Shown: positions 24,476 through 33,446 of the stretch, in pieces
Layout: every line of letters begins with the position of its first letter
How positions within the stretch are numbered: the stretch's first letter is position 1
Source: Gillisia hiemivivida
GTDB taxonomy: Bacteria > Bacteroidota > Bacteroidia > Flavobacteriales > Flavobacteriaceae
NCBI RefSeq assembly: GCF_007997295.1
Contig: NZ_VORY01000023.1
Location: 1-45,962 of the forward strand
Length of the DNA: 45,962 bases
Reading direction: 5' to 3'
The notes under the pieces: model-generated
What the model was told of the DNA's origin: nothing
The model's input: the letters and a program-made list of their open reading frames with translations, nothing else
Database searches by the model: none
Position numbers and translations under genes: made by a program

Positions 24476-26926
24476 ATGGCTAAATCTAAATTATTAAATA
24501 TTGACAGTTTGTCATTTCAAGGAATCGATGAAGATGCAGAGTTAATTCCTTTGATGACCCCAGAAGATGAAGAGGAGATAAATAAAGAAGAACTCCCCGA
24601 AATTTTACCAATACTACCCTTAAGAAATACTGTGTTATTTCCAGGTGTTGTAATTCCAATTACCGCCGGGAGAGATACCTCTATAAAGCTTATTAACGAT
24701 GCGAATAGCGGAAATAAGGTAATAGGTGTTGTAGCACAAAAGGATGAGGATGTAGAAAATCCAGGAGTAGATGATATTTATAAAACCGGAGTAGTAGCAA
24801 GAATTTTGCGAGTGCTTAAAATGCCCGATGGAAATACTACGGTGATCATCCAAGGGAAAAAGCGATTCAAAATAAAAGAGGTTATTTCTGAAAAACCTTA
24901 CATGACTGCTTCTGTAGATGAAGTGGCGGAAGTTAGACCAGATTTAAAGAATGCTGAATTTGGAGCAATTATAGAATCTATTAAAGATCTTGCGCTTCAA
25001 ATCATCAAGGGAAGTCCGAATATCCCGTCGGAAGCTTCTTTTGCTATAAAAAATATTGAAAGTCCTTCTTTCTTGATAAATTTTGTTTCTTCTAACATGA
25101 ATTTGAGCGTAGATGAAAAGCAAAAATTATTGAAGACCAATAATTTGAAGAACAGAGCGCTGGATACTTTAAAATTCATGAACGTTGAGAATCAGAAACT
25201 GGAATTGAAGAATGTGATCCAGAGTAAGGTTCAAAGTGACATGAGTCAGCAGCAGCGAGAGTATTTCCTACATCAGCAACTGAAGACCATCCAAGAGGAA
25301 CTTGGTGGGGCTTCTAATGAGGATGAGATGGAAGAAATGCGCGTTCGTGCTAAAGATAAAAAATGGGACGAAAAAGTTGAAAAGCACTTTACTAAAGAGC
25401 TTGCTAAAATGCAGAGAATGAATCCTCAGGTTGCTGAGTACTCAATCCAAAGAAATTATTTAGATCTTTTTCTGGATCTTCCTTGGGATAAATTTAGTAA
25501 AGATAAATTCGATTTAAAACGAGCTAAAAAGATCTTGGATAGAGATCATTATGGTTTAGATGATGTAAAGGAACGAATCATTGAATATCTAGCAGTTTTG
25601 AAGCTAAGAAATGATATGAAATCTCCTATTCTTTGTCTATATGGACCTCCGGGAGTTGGTAAAACATCTTTAGGGAAATCTGTTGCAGAAGCTTTGGGAA
25701 GAGAATATGTTAGAATTTCTTTAGGTGGACTAAGAGATGAAGCAGAAATAAGAGGTCATAGAAAGACCTATATTGGCGCGATGCCAGGAAGAATTATTCA
25801 GAGTCTTAAGAAGGCTGGAACAAGTAACCCAGTTTTCGTACTAGATGAAATAGATAAACTTAATAGTGGTCATAATGGAGATCCGTCTTCAGCATTATTA
25901 GAGGTTTTGGATCCAGAACAAAATAGTGAGTTTCATGATAATTTCTTAGAAATGGGATATGATCTTTCTAAGGTGATGTTCATTGCAACCGCCAATAGTT
26001 TGAGTACCGTTCAACCTGCTCTTAGAGATAGAATGGAGATCATTAATGTTACAGGATATACCATAGAGGAAAAGGTAGAGATCGCTAAGCAGCATTTATT
26101 GCCTAAGCAACTTAAGGAGCATGGACTTACTAAAGAACACATCAAGATTGGTAAAGCTCAATTAGAAAAAATTGTTGAAGGTTATACCAGAGAATCTGGA
26201 GTGCGTGGTCTAGAAAAGCAAATTGCAAAGATGGTGCGTTATGCAGCCAAGAATATTGCGATGGATGAAGAATATGTTAAAAAGATCGCTAATGAAGATG
26301 TGATAAAGATTCTGGGAAGTCCTAGAATGGAACGTGATAAATATGAAAATAACGATGTTGCCGGAGTAGTTACAGGATTGGCCTGGACGAGTGTTGGTGG
26401 AGATATCTTATTTATTGAATCTATCTTGTCTAAGGGTAAAGGGAATTTAAATATTACCGGAAACCTTGGAAAAGTGATGAAAGAGTCAGCAACCATTGCA
26501 ATGGAATATCTTAAGTCTAATGCTGAGTTGTTAAACTTAGATCCTGAAGTATTCGAGAAATATAATGTACATATTCACGTACCAGAAGGGGCAACTCCAA
26601 AAGATGGTCCTAGTGCGGGAATTACAATGCTTACCTCATTGGTATCCTTATTCACTCAGCGTAAGATCAAAAAGAGTCTTGCAATGACAGGTGAGATCAC
26701 TTTGAGAGGAAAAGTATTGCCTGTTGGGGGAATCAAGGAGAAAATTCTTGCAGCCAAAAGAGCAAGAATAAAGGAAATTATTCTTTGTGAAGAGAACAGA
26801 AGAGATATAGATGAGATTAAAGCTGAGTATGTGAAAGGTCTTACTTTTCATTATGTTAGTGAAATGAAGGATGTTATTGAACTTGCTCTTACCAATGAGA
26901 AAGTAAATAATCCTAAAGAATTATAG
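24476..26926 (+). CDS. lon: ATP-dependent protease Lon (endopeptidase La)
   Basis: An 816-residue LonA protease for damaged and short-lived regulatory proteins. The N-terminal LON substrate-binding domain begins at about residue 40 ([21 protein letters not shown]). The AAA+ domain has Walker [11 protein letters not shown] (about 391-400) and Walker [10 protein letters not shown], and the C-terminal protease has the catalytic Ser 713 in [10 protein letters not shown] and Lys 756 in [10 protein letters not shown]. The spacing of 43 residues between the dyad members is as in Escherichia coli Lon. Length is typical. A terminator follows the gene. Confidence 0.97.
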   Translation: MAKSKLLNIDSLSFQGIDEDAELIPLMTPEDEEEINKEELPEILPILPLRNTVLFPGVVIPITAGRDTSIKLINDANSGNKVIGVVAQKDEDVENPGVDDIYKTGVVARILRVLKMPDGNTTVIIQGKKRFKIKEVISEKPYMTASVDEVAEVRPDLKNAEFGAIIESIKDLALQIIKGSPNIPSEASFAIKNIESPSFLINFVSSNMNLSVDEKQKLLKTNNLKNRALDTLKFMNVENQKLELKNVIQSKVQSDMSQQQREYFLHQQLKTIQEELGGASNEDEMEEMRVRAKDKKWDEKVEKHFTKELAKMQRMNPQVAEYSIQRNYLDLFLDLPWDKFSKDKFDLKRAKKILDRDHYGLDDVKERIIEYLAVLKLRNDMKSPILCLYGPPGVGKTSLGKSVAEALGREYVRISLGGLRDEAEIRGHRKTYIGAMPGRIIQSLKKAGTSNPVFVLDEIDKLNSGHNGDPSSALLEVLDPEQNSEFHDNFLEMGYDLSKVMFIATANSLSTVQPALRDRMEIINVTGYTIEEKVEIAKQHLLPKQLKEHGLTKEHIKIGKAQLEKIVEGYTRESGVRGLEKQIAKMVRYAAKNIAMDEEYVKKIANEDVIKILGSPRMERDKYENNDVAGVVTGLAWTSVGGDILFIESILSKGKGNLNITGNLGKVMKESATIAMEYLKSNAELLNLDPEVFEKYNVHIHVPEGATPKDGPSAGITMLTSLVSLFTQRKIKKSLAMTGEITLRGKVLPVGGIKEKILAAKRARIKEIILCEENRRDIDEIKAEYVKGLTFHYVSEMKDVIELALTNEKVNNPKEL

Positions 26927-26932
26927 GATCAT

Positions 26933-26965
26933 AAGCCCTGAAGCAATTCAGGGTTTATTTTTTTG
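26933..26965 (+). terminator. Rho-independent terminator of lon
   Basis: AAGCCCTGAA (26933-26942) pairs with TTCAGGGTTT (26947-26956) with one G-T pair and a GCAA tetraloop. A T-rich run follows. Confidence 0.85.
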
Positions 26966-27038
26966 TTCCAATTAAAATCTGGTTTATTTATCTTTGAACT
27001 TGAAAAGTAAACAGGATTAATCCATTAAATCTAATAGC

Positions 27039-27743
27039 TTGACAGATCATAAAATTACCATAGCAATAGACGGTTTTTCTTCCACAGGAAAAAGTACGGT
27101 TGCAAAACAATTAGCCAAAGAATTAAGTTATGTCTATGTAGATACAGGCGCTATGTATAGAGCTATTACGCTTTATGCAATGCGAAAAAAATATATTACG
27201 AAGGATTCCTTTGATGAAGAAAGTCTAATTAAAGACTTGCCTTCTTTACACTTAAAATTTGTTTTTGAGGCTTCTCGAGGTTTCGCTGCTATATATTTGA
27301 ATGAAGAAAATATAGAAGATGAAATTCGTACAATGCAAGTTTCTCAGAATGTTAGCAGGGTATCGGCTCTATCAGGAGTTCGTAAAAAACTAGTTTCTCA
27401 GCAACAGCAAATGGGACTTGAGAAAGGAGTGGTAATGGATGGTAGAGATATTGGAACTGTAGTTTTTCCAAATGCCGAATTAAAAATCTTTATGACCGCT
27501 TCTGCAGATGAAAGAGCAAATCGCCGATTTAAAGAAATGAAAGAGAAGGGGCAAGAAGTAAGTTACGATGAGGTTCTTAAAAATGTAGAGGAGAGAGATC
27601 TTCTGGATACTACCAGAGAGGATTCTCCATTAGTGAAGGCAGAAGATGCTATTGAGATAGATAACTCTACTTTAAATATAGACCAACAGTTCCAAAAAAT
27701 ACTTCAATTAGCAAAGGCTTCGATCGAAGCTCATAATAAATAA
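27039..27743 (+). CDS. cmk: Cytidylate kinase
   Basis: A 234-residue kinase that phosphorylates CMP and dCMP with ATP in pyrimidine nucleotide supply. The P-loop IDGFSSTGKSTVAKQ (about 9-23) binds ATP, with VDTGAMYRAITLYA (about 35-48) for CMP and VMDGRDIGTVVFPNA further on. The frame starts with TTG at 27039. No in-frame ATG precedes the P-loop, so a TTG start is required. It is followed by rpsA, the usual cmk-rpsA neighbourhood seen in many bacteria, but rpsA has its own promoter. Confidence 0.95.
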   Translation: MTDHKITIAIDGFSSTGKSTVAKQLAKELSYVYVDTGAMYRAITLYAMRKKYITKDSFDEESLIKDLPSLHLKFVFEASRGFAAIYLNEENIEDEIRTMQVSQNVSRVSALSGVRKKLVSQQQQMGLEKGVVMDGRDIGTVVFPNAELKIFMTASADERANRRFKEMKEKGQEVSYDEVLKNVEERDLLDTTREDSPLVKAEDAIEIDNSTLNIDQQFQKILQLAKASIEAHNK

Positions 27744-27774
27744 AACATCTTCCTATTTTATTTAGTTTCAGACT

Positions 27775-27805
27775 TTTGAAATAAAGAAAATAATATGTAT
27801 TTTTG
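27775..27805 (+). promoter_or_regulatory. Consensus Bacteroidota promoter of rpsA
   Basis: TTTG at 27775-27778 and TATTTTTG at 27798-27805 are separated by 19 bases, a near-perfect vegetative promoter of the phylum. Transcription should begin near 27810, leaving a leader of about 118 bases before the ATG at 27929. Confidence 0.75.
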
Positions 27806-27826
27806 CACTCCTTTTTAGATAAAGAA

Positions 27827-27895
27827 ATGGAAATAGAAAAGGACTGAAAATCAAATATATAATCACTTCTGTGTTTAATTATCTGAAATTTCCAT
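27827..27895 (+). promoter_or_regulatory. Possible long-range hairpin in rpsA leader
   Basis: ATGGAAAT (27827-27834) is exactly complementary to ATTTCCAT (27888-27895), enclosing about 53 A/T-rich bases in the untranslated leader. This could be part of an S1 autoregulation site; with an AT-rich background it may also be chance. Confidence 0.3.
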
Positions 27896-27928
27896 AAAGA
27901 ACTCAGAATACAAATATTACAATCAGCA

Positions 27929-29755
27929 ATGGCTGAAGAAACCAAAAATCCAGAAGTTGAAGAGTCTAACTCTGAAGTTTCAAATCACGCAGCACCGTCT
28001 GCACAACAGGAAAACCCTGAGCAATTCTTAAAAGACTTTAACTGGCACAACTACGAAGAAGGAATAGATCCTGTAGATGATACTAAGTTAGTAGAATTTG
28101 AGAAGTTAGTAGCTGAAAATTTTGTAGATACTTTAGATGATGAAGTAACTACAGGTAGAGTTATTAATATCACAGATCGTGATGCTATTATTGACATCAA
28201 CGCGAAAAGTGAAGGAGTTATCTCTTTAAACGAATTCCGTTACAATCCAGATCTTAAAGTTGGAGATGAGGTTGAAGTATTAATTGATGTACGTGAAGAT
28301 GCTACAGGTCAATTGATTCTTTCTCACCGTAAAGCTAGAGTGATCATGGCTTGGGATCGTGTGAACAAAGCACATGATGAAGCATTAATCGTAAACGGTT
28401 TTGTTAAATGTCGTACTAAAGGTGGTATGATCGTAGACGTATTTGGAATTGAGGCATTCTTGCCAGGTTCTCAAATCGACGTGAAGCCAATTAGAGATTA
28501 CGATGCTTATGTAGGAAAAACAATGGAATTCAAAGTTGTGAAAATCAACCACGAATTTAAGAATGTTGTTGTATCTCATAAAGCGCTTATCGAAGCGGAT
28601 ATCGAAGAGCAGAAAAAAGAAATTATTGGTCAACTAGAAAAAGGTCAAGTATTAGAAGGTACTGTTAAGAATATTACTTCTTACGGTGTATTCGTAGATC
28701 TTGGTGGAGTTGATGGATTGGTCCATATTACAGATCTTTCTTGGTCTCGTATTAACCATCCAAACGAAATAGTTGAATTAGATCAGAAATTGAATGTTGT
28801 TATTCTTGACTTCGATGAAGCTAAGACTAGAATTCAATTAGGTTTAAAACAATTACACAAACATCCATGGGAAGCTTTAGATGAAAACCTTAAAGTTGGA
28901 GACAACGTTAAAGGAAAAGTAGTTGTAATTGCAGATTACGGAGCATTTATTGAAGTTGCTGAAGGAGTTGAAGGACTTATTCACGTTTCTGAAATGTCTT
29001 GGAGTACTCATTTACGTTCAGCTCAGGATTTTGTTAAAGTAGGGGATGAGATTGAAGCTCAAATCTTAACTTTAGATCGTGACGATCGTAAAATGTCTCT
29101 TGGTATTAAGCAATTAAGCGCAGATCCATGGACAGATATTACTTCTAAGTATCCAGTTGGTTCTAAGCACACAGGTATTGTACGTAACTTTACAAACTTT
29201 GGTGTATTCGTAGAATTGGAAGAAGGAATTGACGGACTTATTTATATTTCTGACCTTTCTTGGACTAAGAAGATCAAACATCCATCTGAATTTACTAACG
29301 TAAGTGATAAGTTGGAAGTAGTTGTATTAGAATTAGATGTTGAAGGACGTAAATTAAGTTTAGGTCACAAACAAACTGAGTCTAACCCTTGGGATAAATA
29401 TGAAACTGAATTCGCTGTAGGTACTAAACATACTGCGGAAATAGCTGAAATAGTAGACAAAGGCGCAACTATAGAGTTTAATGAGGATATTACTGCATTC
29501 GTTCCTACTCGTCACCTTGAAAAAGAAGATGGTAAGAAACTAAATGCTGGTGAGTCTGCGGAGTTCCAAATTATTGAATTCAACAAAGAATTCAAGAGAG
29601 TGGTAGCTTCACATATGGCTATACATAAAGAAGAAGAGCAAAAAATCGTGAAACAAGCTGCTAAGAAATCAGCTCAAAACACTGAAAAAACCACTATTGG
29701 TGATGTAAATGCAGATCTTCAAGCATTAAAAGACAAAATGGAAGGGAAAAAATAG
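27929..29755 (+). CDS. rpsA: 30S ribosomal protein S1
   Basis: A 608-residue S1 that helps mRNA bind the small ribosomal subunit. Six S1 (OB-fold) repeats can be read: TGRVINITDRDAIIDI, VNGFVKCRTKGGMIVDV, LEGTVKNITSYGVFVDL, VKGKVVVIADYGAFIEV, HTGIVRNFTNFGVFVEL and HTAEIAEIVDKGATIEF, each followed by a G/A-L-I/V-H/Y-x-S-like strand in the central repeats. Repeats 3-5 are the best conserved, as usual. The N-terminal 45 residues are an acidic, low-complexity tail and the C-terminus is a basic tail. Codon use is strongly biased, as expected for a highly expressed gene. Confidence 0.97.
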   Translation: MAEETKNPEVEESNSEVSNHAAPSAQQENPEQFLKDFNWHNYEEGIDPVDDTKLVEFEKLVAENFVDTLDDEVTTGRVINITDRDAIIDINAKSEGVISLNEFRYNPDLKVGDEVEVLIDVREDATGQLILSHRKARVIMAWDRVNKAHDEALIVNGFVKCRTKGGMIVDVFGIEAFLPGSQIDVKPIRDYDAYVGKTMEFKVVKINHEFKNVVVSHKALIEADIEEQKKEIIGQLEKGQVLEGTVKNITSYGVFVDLGGVDGLVHITDLSWSRINHPNEIVELDQKLNVVILDFDEAKTRIQLGLKQLHKHPWEALDENLKVGDNVKGKVVVIADYGAFIEVAEGVEGLIHVSEMSWSTHLRSAQDFVKVGDEIEAQILTLDRDDRKMSLGIKQLSADPWTDITSKYPVGSKHTGIVRNFTNFGVFVELEEGIDGLIYISDLSWTKKIKHPSEFTNVSDKLEVVVLELDVEGRKLSLGHKQTESNPWDKYETEFAVGTKHTAEIAEIVDKGATIEFNEDITAFVPTRHLEKEDGKKLNAGESAEFQIIEFNKEFKRVVASHMAIHKEEEQKIVKQAAKKSAQNTEKTTIGDVNADLQALKDKMEGKK

Positions 29756-29787
29756 TTTTTCCAACCATAAGTTTTTAAGCTTAAAAG

Positions 29788-29820
29788 AAAAAGCCTCCTT
29801 AATTTAAGGAGGCTTTTTTA
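29788..29820. terminator. Strong terminator after rpsA
   Basis: AAAAAGCCTCCTT pairs with AAGGAGGCTTTTT across a five-base loop AATTT (core stem 29791-29800 with 29806-29815). A runs before and T runs after the hairpin make it likely to work in both directions, also for the minus-strand genes. Confidence 0.9.
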
Positions 29821-29868
29821 TTGCTGTTTTTTTAAAGTTACTTATTCTATAATTTCATATAAAAGTCT

Positions 29869-30033
29869 CTAAAGAGCTTCAGGAAGGATAATGTGCTTTA
29901 CAATTTCGTTAGATTTTAATGCATCTGCAGGATCTAAAGTAGATGTAATAATATGAATAGAAATTGTTTTATCAGTCTTGATTTTCGTGAATGCATCTAA
30001 GAAATGCCACCCATACATTATGGGCTTATATAA
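29869..30033 (-). pseudogene. Truncated response-regulator receiver fragment, no start
   Basis: Minus-strand frame ending at the TAG at 29869-29871. It reads KPIMYGWHFLDAF, then a Lys-rich link, then ISIHIITSTLDPADAL, and ends in HIILPEAL. This is the second half of a CheY-like receiver in the style of Bacteroidota response regulators: NMPxMDGWEFLxxF, then IYxLTSSxDPxD, then the KPL end. The phospho-acceptor half is missing, the NMP motif reads YKP and the final KPL has become LPEAL, so it is decayed. No start codon or complete domain exists. Confidence 0.6.
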
Positions 30034-30063
30034 CCTCTTCCTTGAAGCATTTAGAATGGAATT

Positions 30064-30201
30064 TTAAACATACTCCGGGAATTTCTCTTTTATAAATCCC
30101 TTAACTCCGTTTGCAAATAAGGGCTTGTTTAGGATCCCAGAAATTTGGGGAATGCCCTTTGCCTTATCCCTTTCATCTGGATTAAGAGCTGAACTGTATA
30201 T
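30064..30201 (-). pseudogene. C-terminal remnant of another response regulator
   Basis: Directly behind the stop of the Memo-family gene (30202-30204) and in the same frame, the minus strand reads IYSSALNPDERDKAK, then GIPQISGILNKPL, then a helical end to the TAA at 30064. This matches the last third of a receiver domain: the SSxxNPDERxKA and FxxKPL motifs of Bacteroidota response regulators. It lacks any start. With the fragment at 29869 it shows that two receiver-type genes once stood here. Confidence 0.6.
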
Positions 30202-31296
30202 TTATCGGTACTTAATTCCAGCATATCCTACCCAATGTGTATTTTTCGCTGGTGCAGTTGTACCCATTCCAAGATCATCTACCCGAATATGTTTATTGTG
30301 AATACTTGATCTATAATCTACTAGAGAACCTTGTAATGGTTCTCTGTGAAGCAGGAGATTTAGTTTATTAGCCATTAAAACACCGAATGGAATAGAATAC
30401 CTTCCGCACCAAGTCCAGTTATATTCCATATAGTTTTCTTCTTTCACCGTGATTTTGTTGAAGTTGCTAATTCCTTCTTTGCTGATTTCTTCTGTCAAAA
30501 AGTTCTTAATGATATCTAGATCTTTTTCATAGGCTTGGGCGGTGCCAAGACTATCCACTCCAAAAGGAGCTAAATTAGAACTTCCCCATCCTTCATTTCC
30601 ATAATGTATAGCATCGCTAGAAATTACAACAGCCAGATCCTCGCCGTAATTCATGTTTGTCTCCTTCATAAGATCTGCCAGAGCTTGGGCTATTACTTCT
30701 GAAAAAGTGTCCATATTTTCAAATGATTTATAAGGAACAAGCATTGGAATGATCTCTACTGATTTGTTTTTATGCTGAAGGAAAGGCGTAATGGCTTCTA
30801 AAGAGTGCTCTAATTGCATCATTTCATTATGAACGATATAAGTGCTGTCTGGAATTAATGAAAGCAACTTGTCCCTTAAGGGCGATATTTTAATGCTTCC
30901 ATAGGCAGTTTTCCATTCCTTAAAGGAACCGAATACGATTTTGTCTTTGAGCTCGAAATTCCTTGCTCTATGGGCAACCCCTACAAGTACAATGGTTTTT
31001 GCTTTTATACTTGAAAGTGTCTTTTTATAAAGTCCAGCCGCATACGCATAATCATCATGTGGGCAGATCACTGCTTTACTTACTTCAGAAGTAGAGACTT
31101 TATCTTCCGCAGCAATTCTAGACAAGATGCTATCCATTTGCCATTTATATTGAGGGAAGCCAATAGTGTCTTCTAAATGCCTTATTTTAATATTTGAGAC
31201 AGTAGAATTCTCATTATCTTTCTGTTGCCCAAAACAGAGCACACTCATTATAACAAAGCTCAAAGTGAGTATATATTGAATTTTAATTGTTTTCAT
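30202..31296 (-). CDS. Secreted Memo-family protein (AmmeMemoRadiSam system protein B-like)
   Basis: A 364-residue protein of the MEMO1 family (PF01875). Motifs seen are CPHDDYAYAAGLYKKTL (family PHAGYxYSG), VGVAHR, EHSLEAITPFLQ (family EHSIExxLPF), SSDAIHYG and WCGRYSIPFGVLM (family CGRxPI). Unusually it starts with a signal peptide (residues 1-24, ending CFGQQ), so it should be in the periplasm rather than the cytosol. The partner AMMECR1 and radical SAM proteins are not next to it. It lies five bases behind an unknown gene in one transcript. The catalytic role of the family is not settled, but the conserved His and Cys fit metal binding. Confidence 0.85.
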   Translation of the reverse strand: MKTIKIQYILTLSFVIMSVLCFGQQKDNENSTVSNIKIRHLEDTIGFPQYKWQMDSILSRIAAEDKVSTSEVSKAVICPHDDYAYAAGLYKKTLSSIKAKTIVLVGVAHRARNFELKDKIVFGSFKEWKTAYGSIKISPLRDKLLSLIPDSTYIVHNEMMQLEHSLEAITPFLQHKNKSVEIIPMLVPYKSFENMDTFSEVIAQALADLMKETNMNYGEDLAVVISSDAIHYGNEGWGSSNLAPFGVDSLGTAQAYEKDLDIIKNFLTEEISKEGISNFNKITVKEENYMEYNWTWCGRYSIPFGVLMANKLNLLLHREPLQGSLVDYRSSIHNKHIRVDDLGMGTTAPAKNTHWVGYAGIKYR

Positions 31297-31301
31297 TTCT
31301 A

Positions 31302-31778
31302 TTATAGTGTGATTTCTTGAAGTTCCAGCTCATAATCATACTGGAGGTCTTCATGTAAGAGTGTAATTCCTTTTTTTACCAGGAGTAACTGTCTATTATA
31401 CAAGTTCAACATGGTAGTGTTCCTTTTAATTGAAGGTGAAAAATCAGCTAACTGAGCACAAAAGAATAACAAAAGTTCAACTTCAGTTTCTTTCTTTTTG
31501 GAATATCTTATATACTTCTTTATCATTTTTAAAATCTTCCTCACACTTTTCTTAATGAGATAAAACTTCTTCTTATTAATAAGTTCGAATTGTATTTCTA
31601 CTTCCTGTTTTATTTGTGCGATGAACTCTTCTTCATTTATAGAATCAAATAAGACATAGGTAAGTAGTTCTTTATTCTCTTTTTTGAATTTAGAAAGCTG
31701 TAAACAATAATCTAGTAGTTCTTCTTTAGATCTATGTCCAAGCTCATCTTTAAGCTCCTTTATACTGGCAACCTTCAT
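31302..31778 (-). CDS. Unknown cytosolic helical protein
   Basis: A 158-residue protein with no recognisable domain. It is predicted all-helical, rich in Lys, Glu and Leu, and has no signal or membrane segment. The centre (about 70-100) is strongly basic (KKKFYLIKKSVRKILKMIKKYIRYSKKK), which could bind nucleic acid or membrane. It stands five bases upstream of the secreted Memo-like gene, and its ATG at 31778 begins MKVASIKELKDELGH. Co-transcription suggests a joint role, but nothing in the sequence shows what it is. Confidence 0.65.
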   Translation of the reverse strand: MKVASIKELKDELGHRSKEELLDYCLQLSKFKKENKELLTYVLFDSINEEEFIAQIKQEVEIQFELINKKKFYLIKKSVRKILKMIKKYIRYSKKKETEVELLLFFCAQLADFSPSIKRNTTMLNLYNRQLLLVKKGITLLHEDLQYDYELELQEITL

Positions 31779-31925
31779 GTTTAATATGTTTTATATTTAT
31801 TCAAAATTAAGCTAGCAGGAAACCCGAAATTCATCTTCTAAGCCAGACATACTATTTACTGAAGCCATAATAGCCATACGTCATTAGAAATCCCAGTCTT
31901 TTTCTTCATATCTAATTGCTTCCGG

Positions 31926-33113
31926 TTAATAATTAGGCAACGGATTTCTTTTTTTCTGAAATAGTGCAAGTACTCCTATAACGGGGCCAATTACCAATAT
32001 TAAATATAAGAATTTAGGATCTATATAATTACTTAGCAGTGATATGGTTTGGAGACTCACAATGGTAATCGCAAAACCGATGCTATTTACTAAAGTTAAA
32101 GCTGTAGCTCTATGCTCTGCTGGAGCATTTTGCGCTACCAAAGTAGAAAGTACCGGAGAATCTGCTACCACGACCATTCCCCAAAAAAATAAGAATGCAA
32201 GAAAAATAGGAGTAGAATCTGTGTAAAAGATAAGCGGAGATAATAAACAACAACATCCAGACAATAATAGTGCAGTTCTGGCCACTTTTTTTTCTCCAAA
32301 AGCACTGGAGAGATAGCCTCCAATTACGCATGAAAACCCACCAATTCCAATTATAAGAAAGGAAAGCAGCGAGATATTAATTTCAGCTAAAGGATGAAAA
32401 TTTAAATAGGTGGCTAAGATCACCGGCACAAAGGCCCAAAAAGTATATAGTTCCCACATATGTCCAAAATAGCCGAAAGCTGCAGTTCTCAATTTGATAT
32501 CCTTAAAAATAACTTTTCCCGTATTGAGAGCTGGTTTATAATTTCTCTTCCTATATGGGCCGTTTGGAACAAATACTAAGATTAACAGTCCCCCAATACA
32601 GGCAATACAAGAAGTTGCTAGTATTACATTTTCCCAAGACACTTTAAAAAACGCACTATTTAATAAATGTGGAAAAGCGGTTCCAACTACCAAAGCACCC
32701 ACCAAAAAGCCTAAAGCTTTTCCAAGACCTTTGCTGCTATAATCTGAAGCAATCTTCATCCCAACAGGATAGATCCCTGCTAAGAAAAATCCGGTTGCAA
32801 ACCGAACGCATAATAAGCTTATAAAAGTATTGCTTTCCAGAATTGTGGAAAGATTTATAACTGCTACAGCAATGGCACACGCAAAAAATACTTGAGAAGG
32901 AGAAAAACGATCTGCTATTGCCAATAGAGCGAATAACAATGTTCCTAGAATAAAACCAAATTGTACCGCAGAGGTTAAGTGTTCTAGTGCGTTTTCATTT
33001 AAACTGAAATTTATAATAAGATCTGATAGCACAGCATTGGATGCGAACCAAACAGAAGTACAGCAAAACTGGGCAATTACAATAATGAAAATTATTAACC
33101 TGGTATTTTTCAT
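31926..33113 (-). CDS. MFS transporter
   Basis: A 395-residue integral membrane protein with about 12 hydrophobic segments. The N-terminus (IIVIAQFCCTSVWFASNAVLSDL) is typical of a Bacteroidota branch of the major facilitator superfamily, often compared with cyanate permease-like proteins. The conserved Asp and Arg of the loop after helix 2 (AIADRFSPSQ) are present, and GxxxG motifs are visible in several helices. Substrate unknown. It is separated from the Memo operon by 147 bases with no signal I can interpret. Confidence 0.85.
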   Translation of the reverse strand: MKNTRLIIFIIVIAQFCCTSVWFASNAVLSDLIINFSLNENALEHLTSAVQFGFILGTLLFALLAIADRFSPSQVFFACAIAVAVINLSTILESNTFISLLCVRFATGFFLAGIYPVGMKIASDYSSKGLGKALGFLVGALVVGTAFPHLLNSAFFKVSWENVILATSCIACIGGLLILVFVPNGPYRKRNYKPALNTGKVIFKDIKLRTAAFGYFGHMWELYTFWAFVPVILATYLNFHPLAEINISLLSFLIIGIGGFSCVIGGYLSSAFGEKKVARTALLLSGCCCLLSPLIFYTDSTPIFLAFLFFWGMVVVADSPVLSTLVAQNAPAEHRATALTLVNSIGFAITIVSLQTISLLSNYIDPKFLYLILVIGPVIGVLALFQKKRNPLPNY

Positions 33114-33446
33114 TATTAAAAAAGTCTATGGTATGTTTTCAATTTATTTTCTATTTCAGAAGATACACACTTTCAAAAATACAATAACAAGTGGGTATTT
33201 AGTTTGAATATGTTAAACATTTCATATTATTTTATAAATACCTGTTAATTAATGAGTTATCGAAAACCAACACGGTTATTACTACGTATATTAATTGTAT
33301 CCCCCCGATATATTAGATTATTAAAAATCCTCCCTTTTCAATAAGCTTAAGTTTTATTGCCCATAAATCTTAAAATTTACTTGACCAAATTTCCTGAATA
33401 AAGATTTCCTACTTGCGTGGTTTAATATTATTAATAACGTTTAATT
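33114..33446. other. Gene-free divergent region
   Basis: 332 bases between the MFS transporter and the ferritin-like pair. I found no ORF or RNA gene. A minus-strand TATTTTTG box at 33174-33181 lies 60 bases before the MFS start and may be its promoter. On the plus strand TACTTGCG at about 33409 is only a poor match to TAnnTTTG, so the ferritin pair may use another sigma factor. Confidence 0.4.
33174..33181 (-). promoter_or_regulatory. -7 box (TATTTTTG), probable promoter of the MFS transporter
   Basis: On the minus strand TATTTTTG matches TAnnTTTG exactly and would give a leader of about 55 bases before 33113. There is no matched -33 box. Confidence 0.35.
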
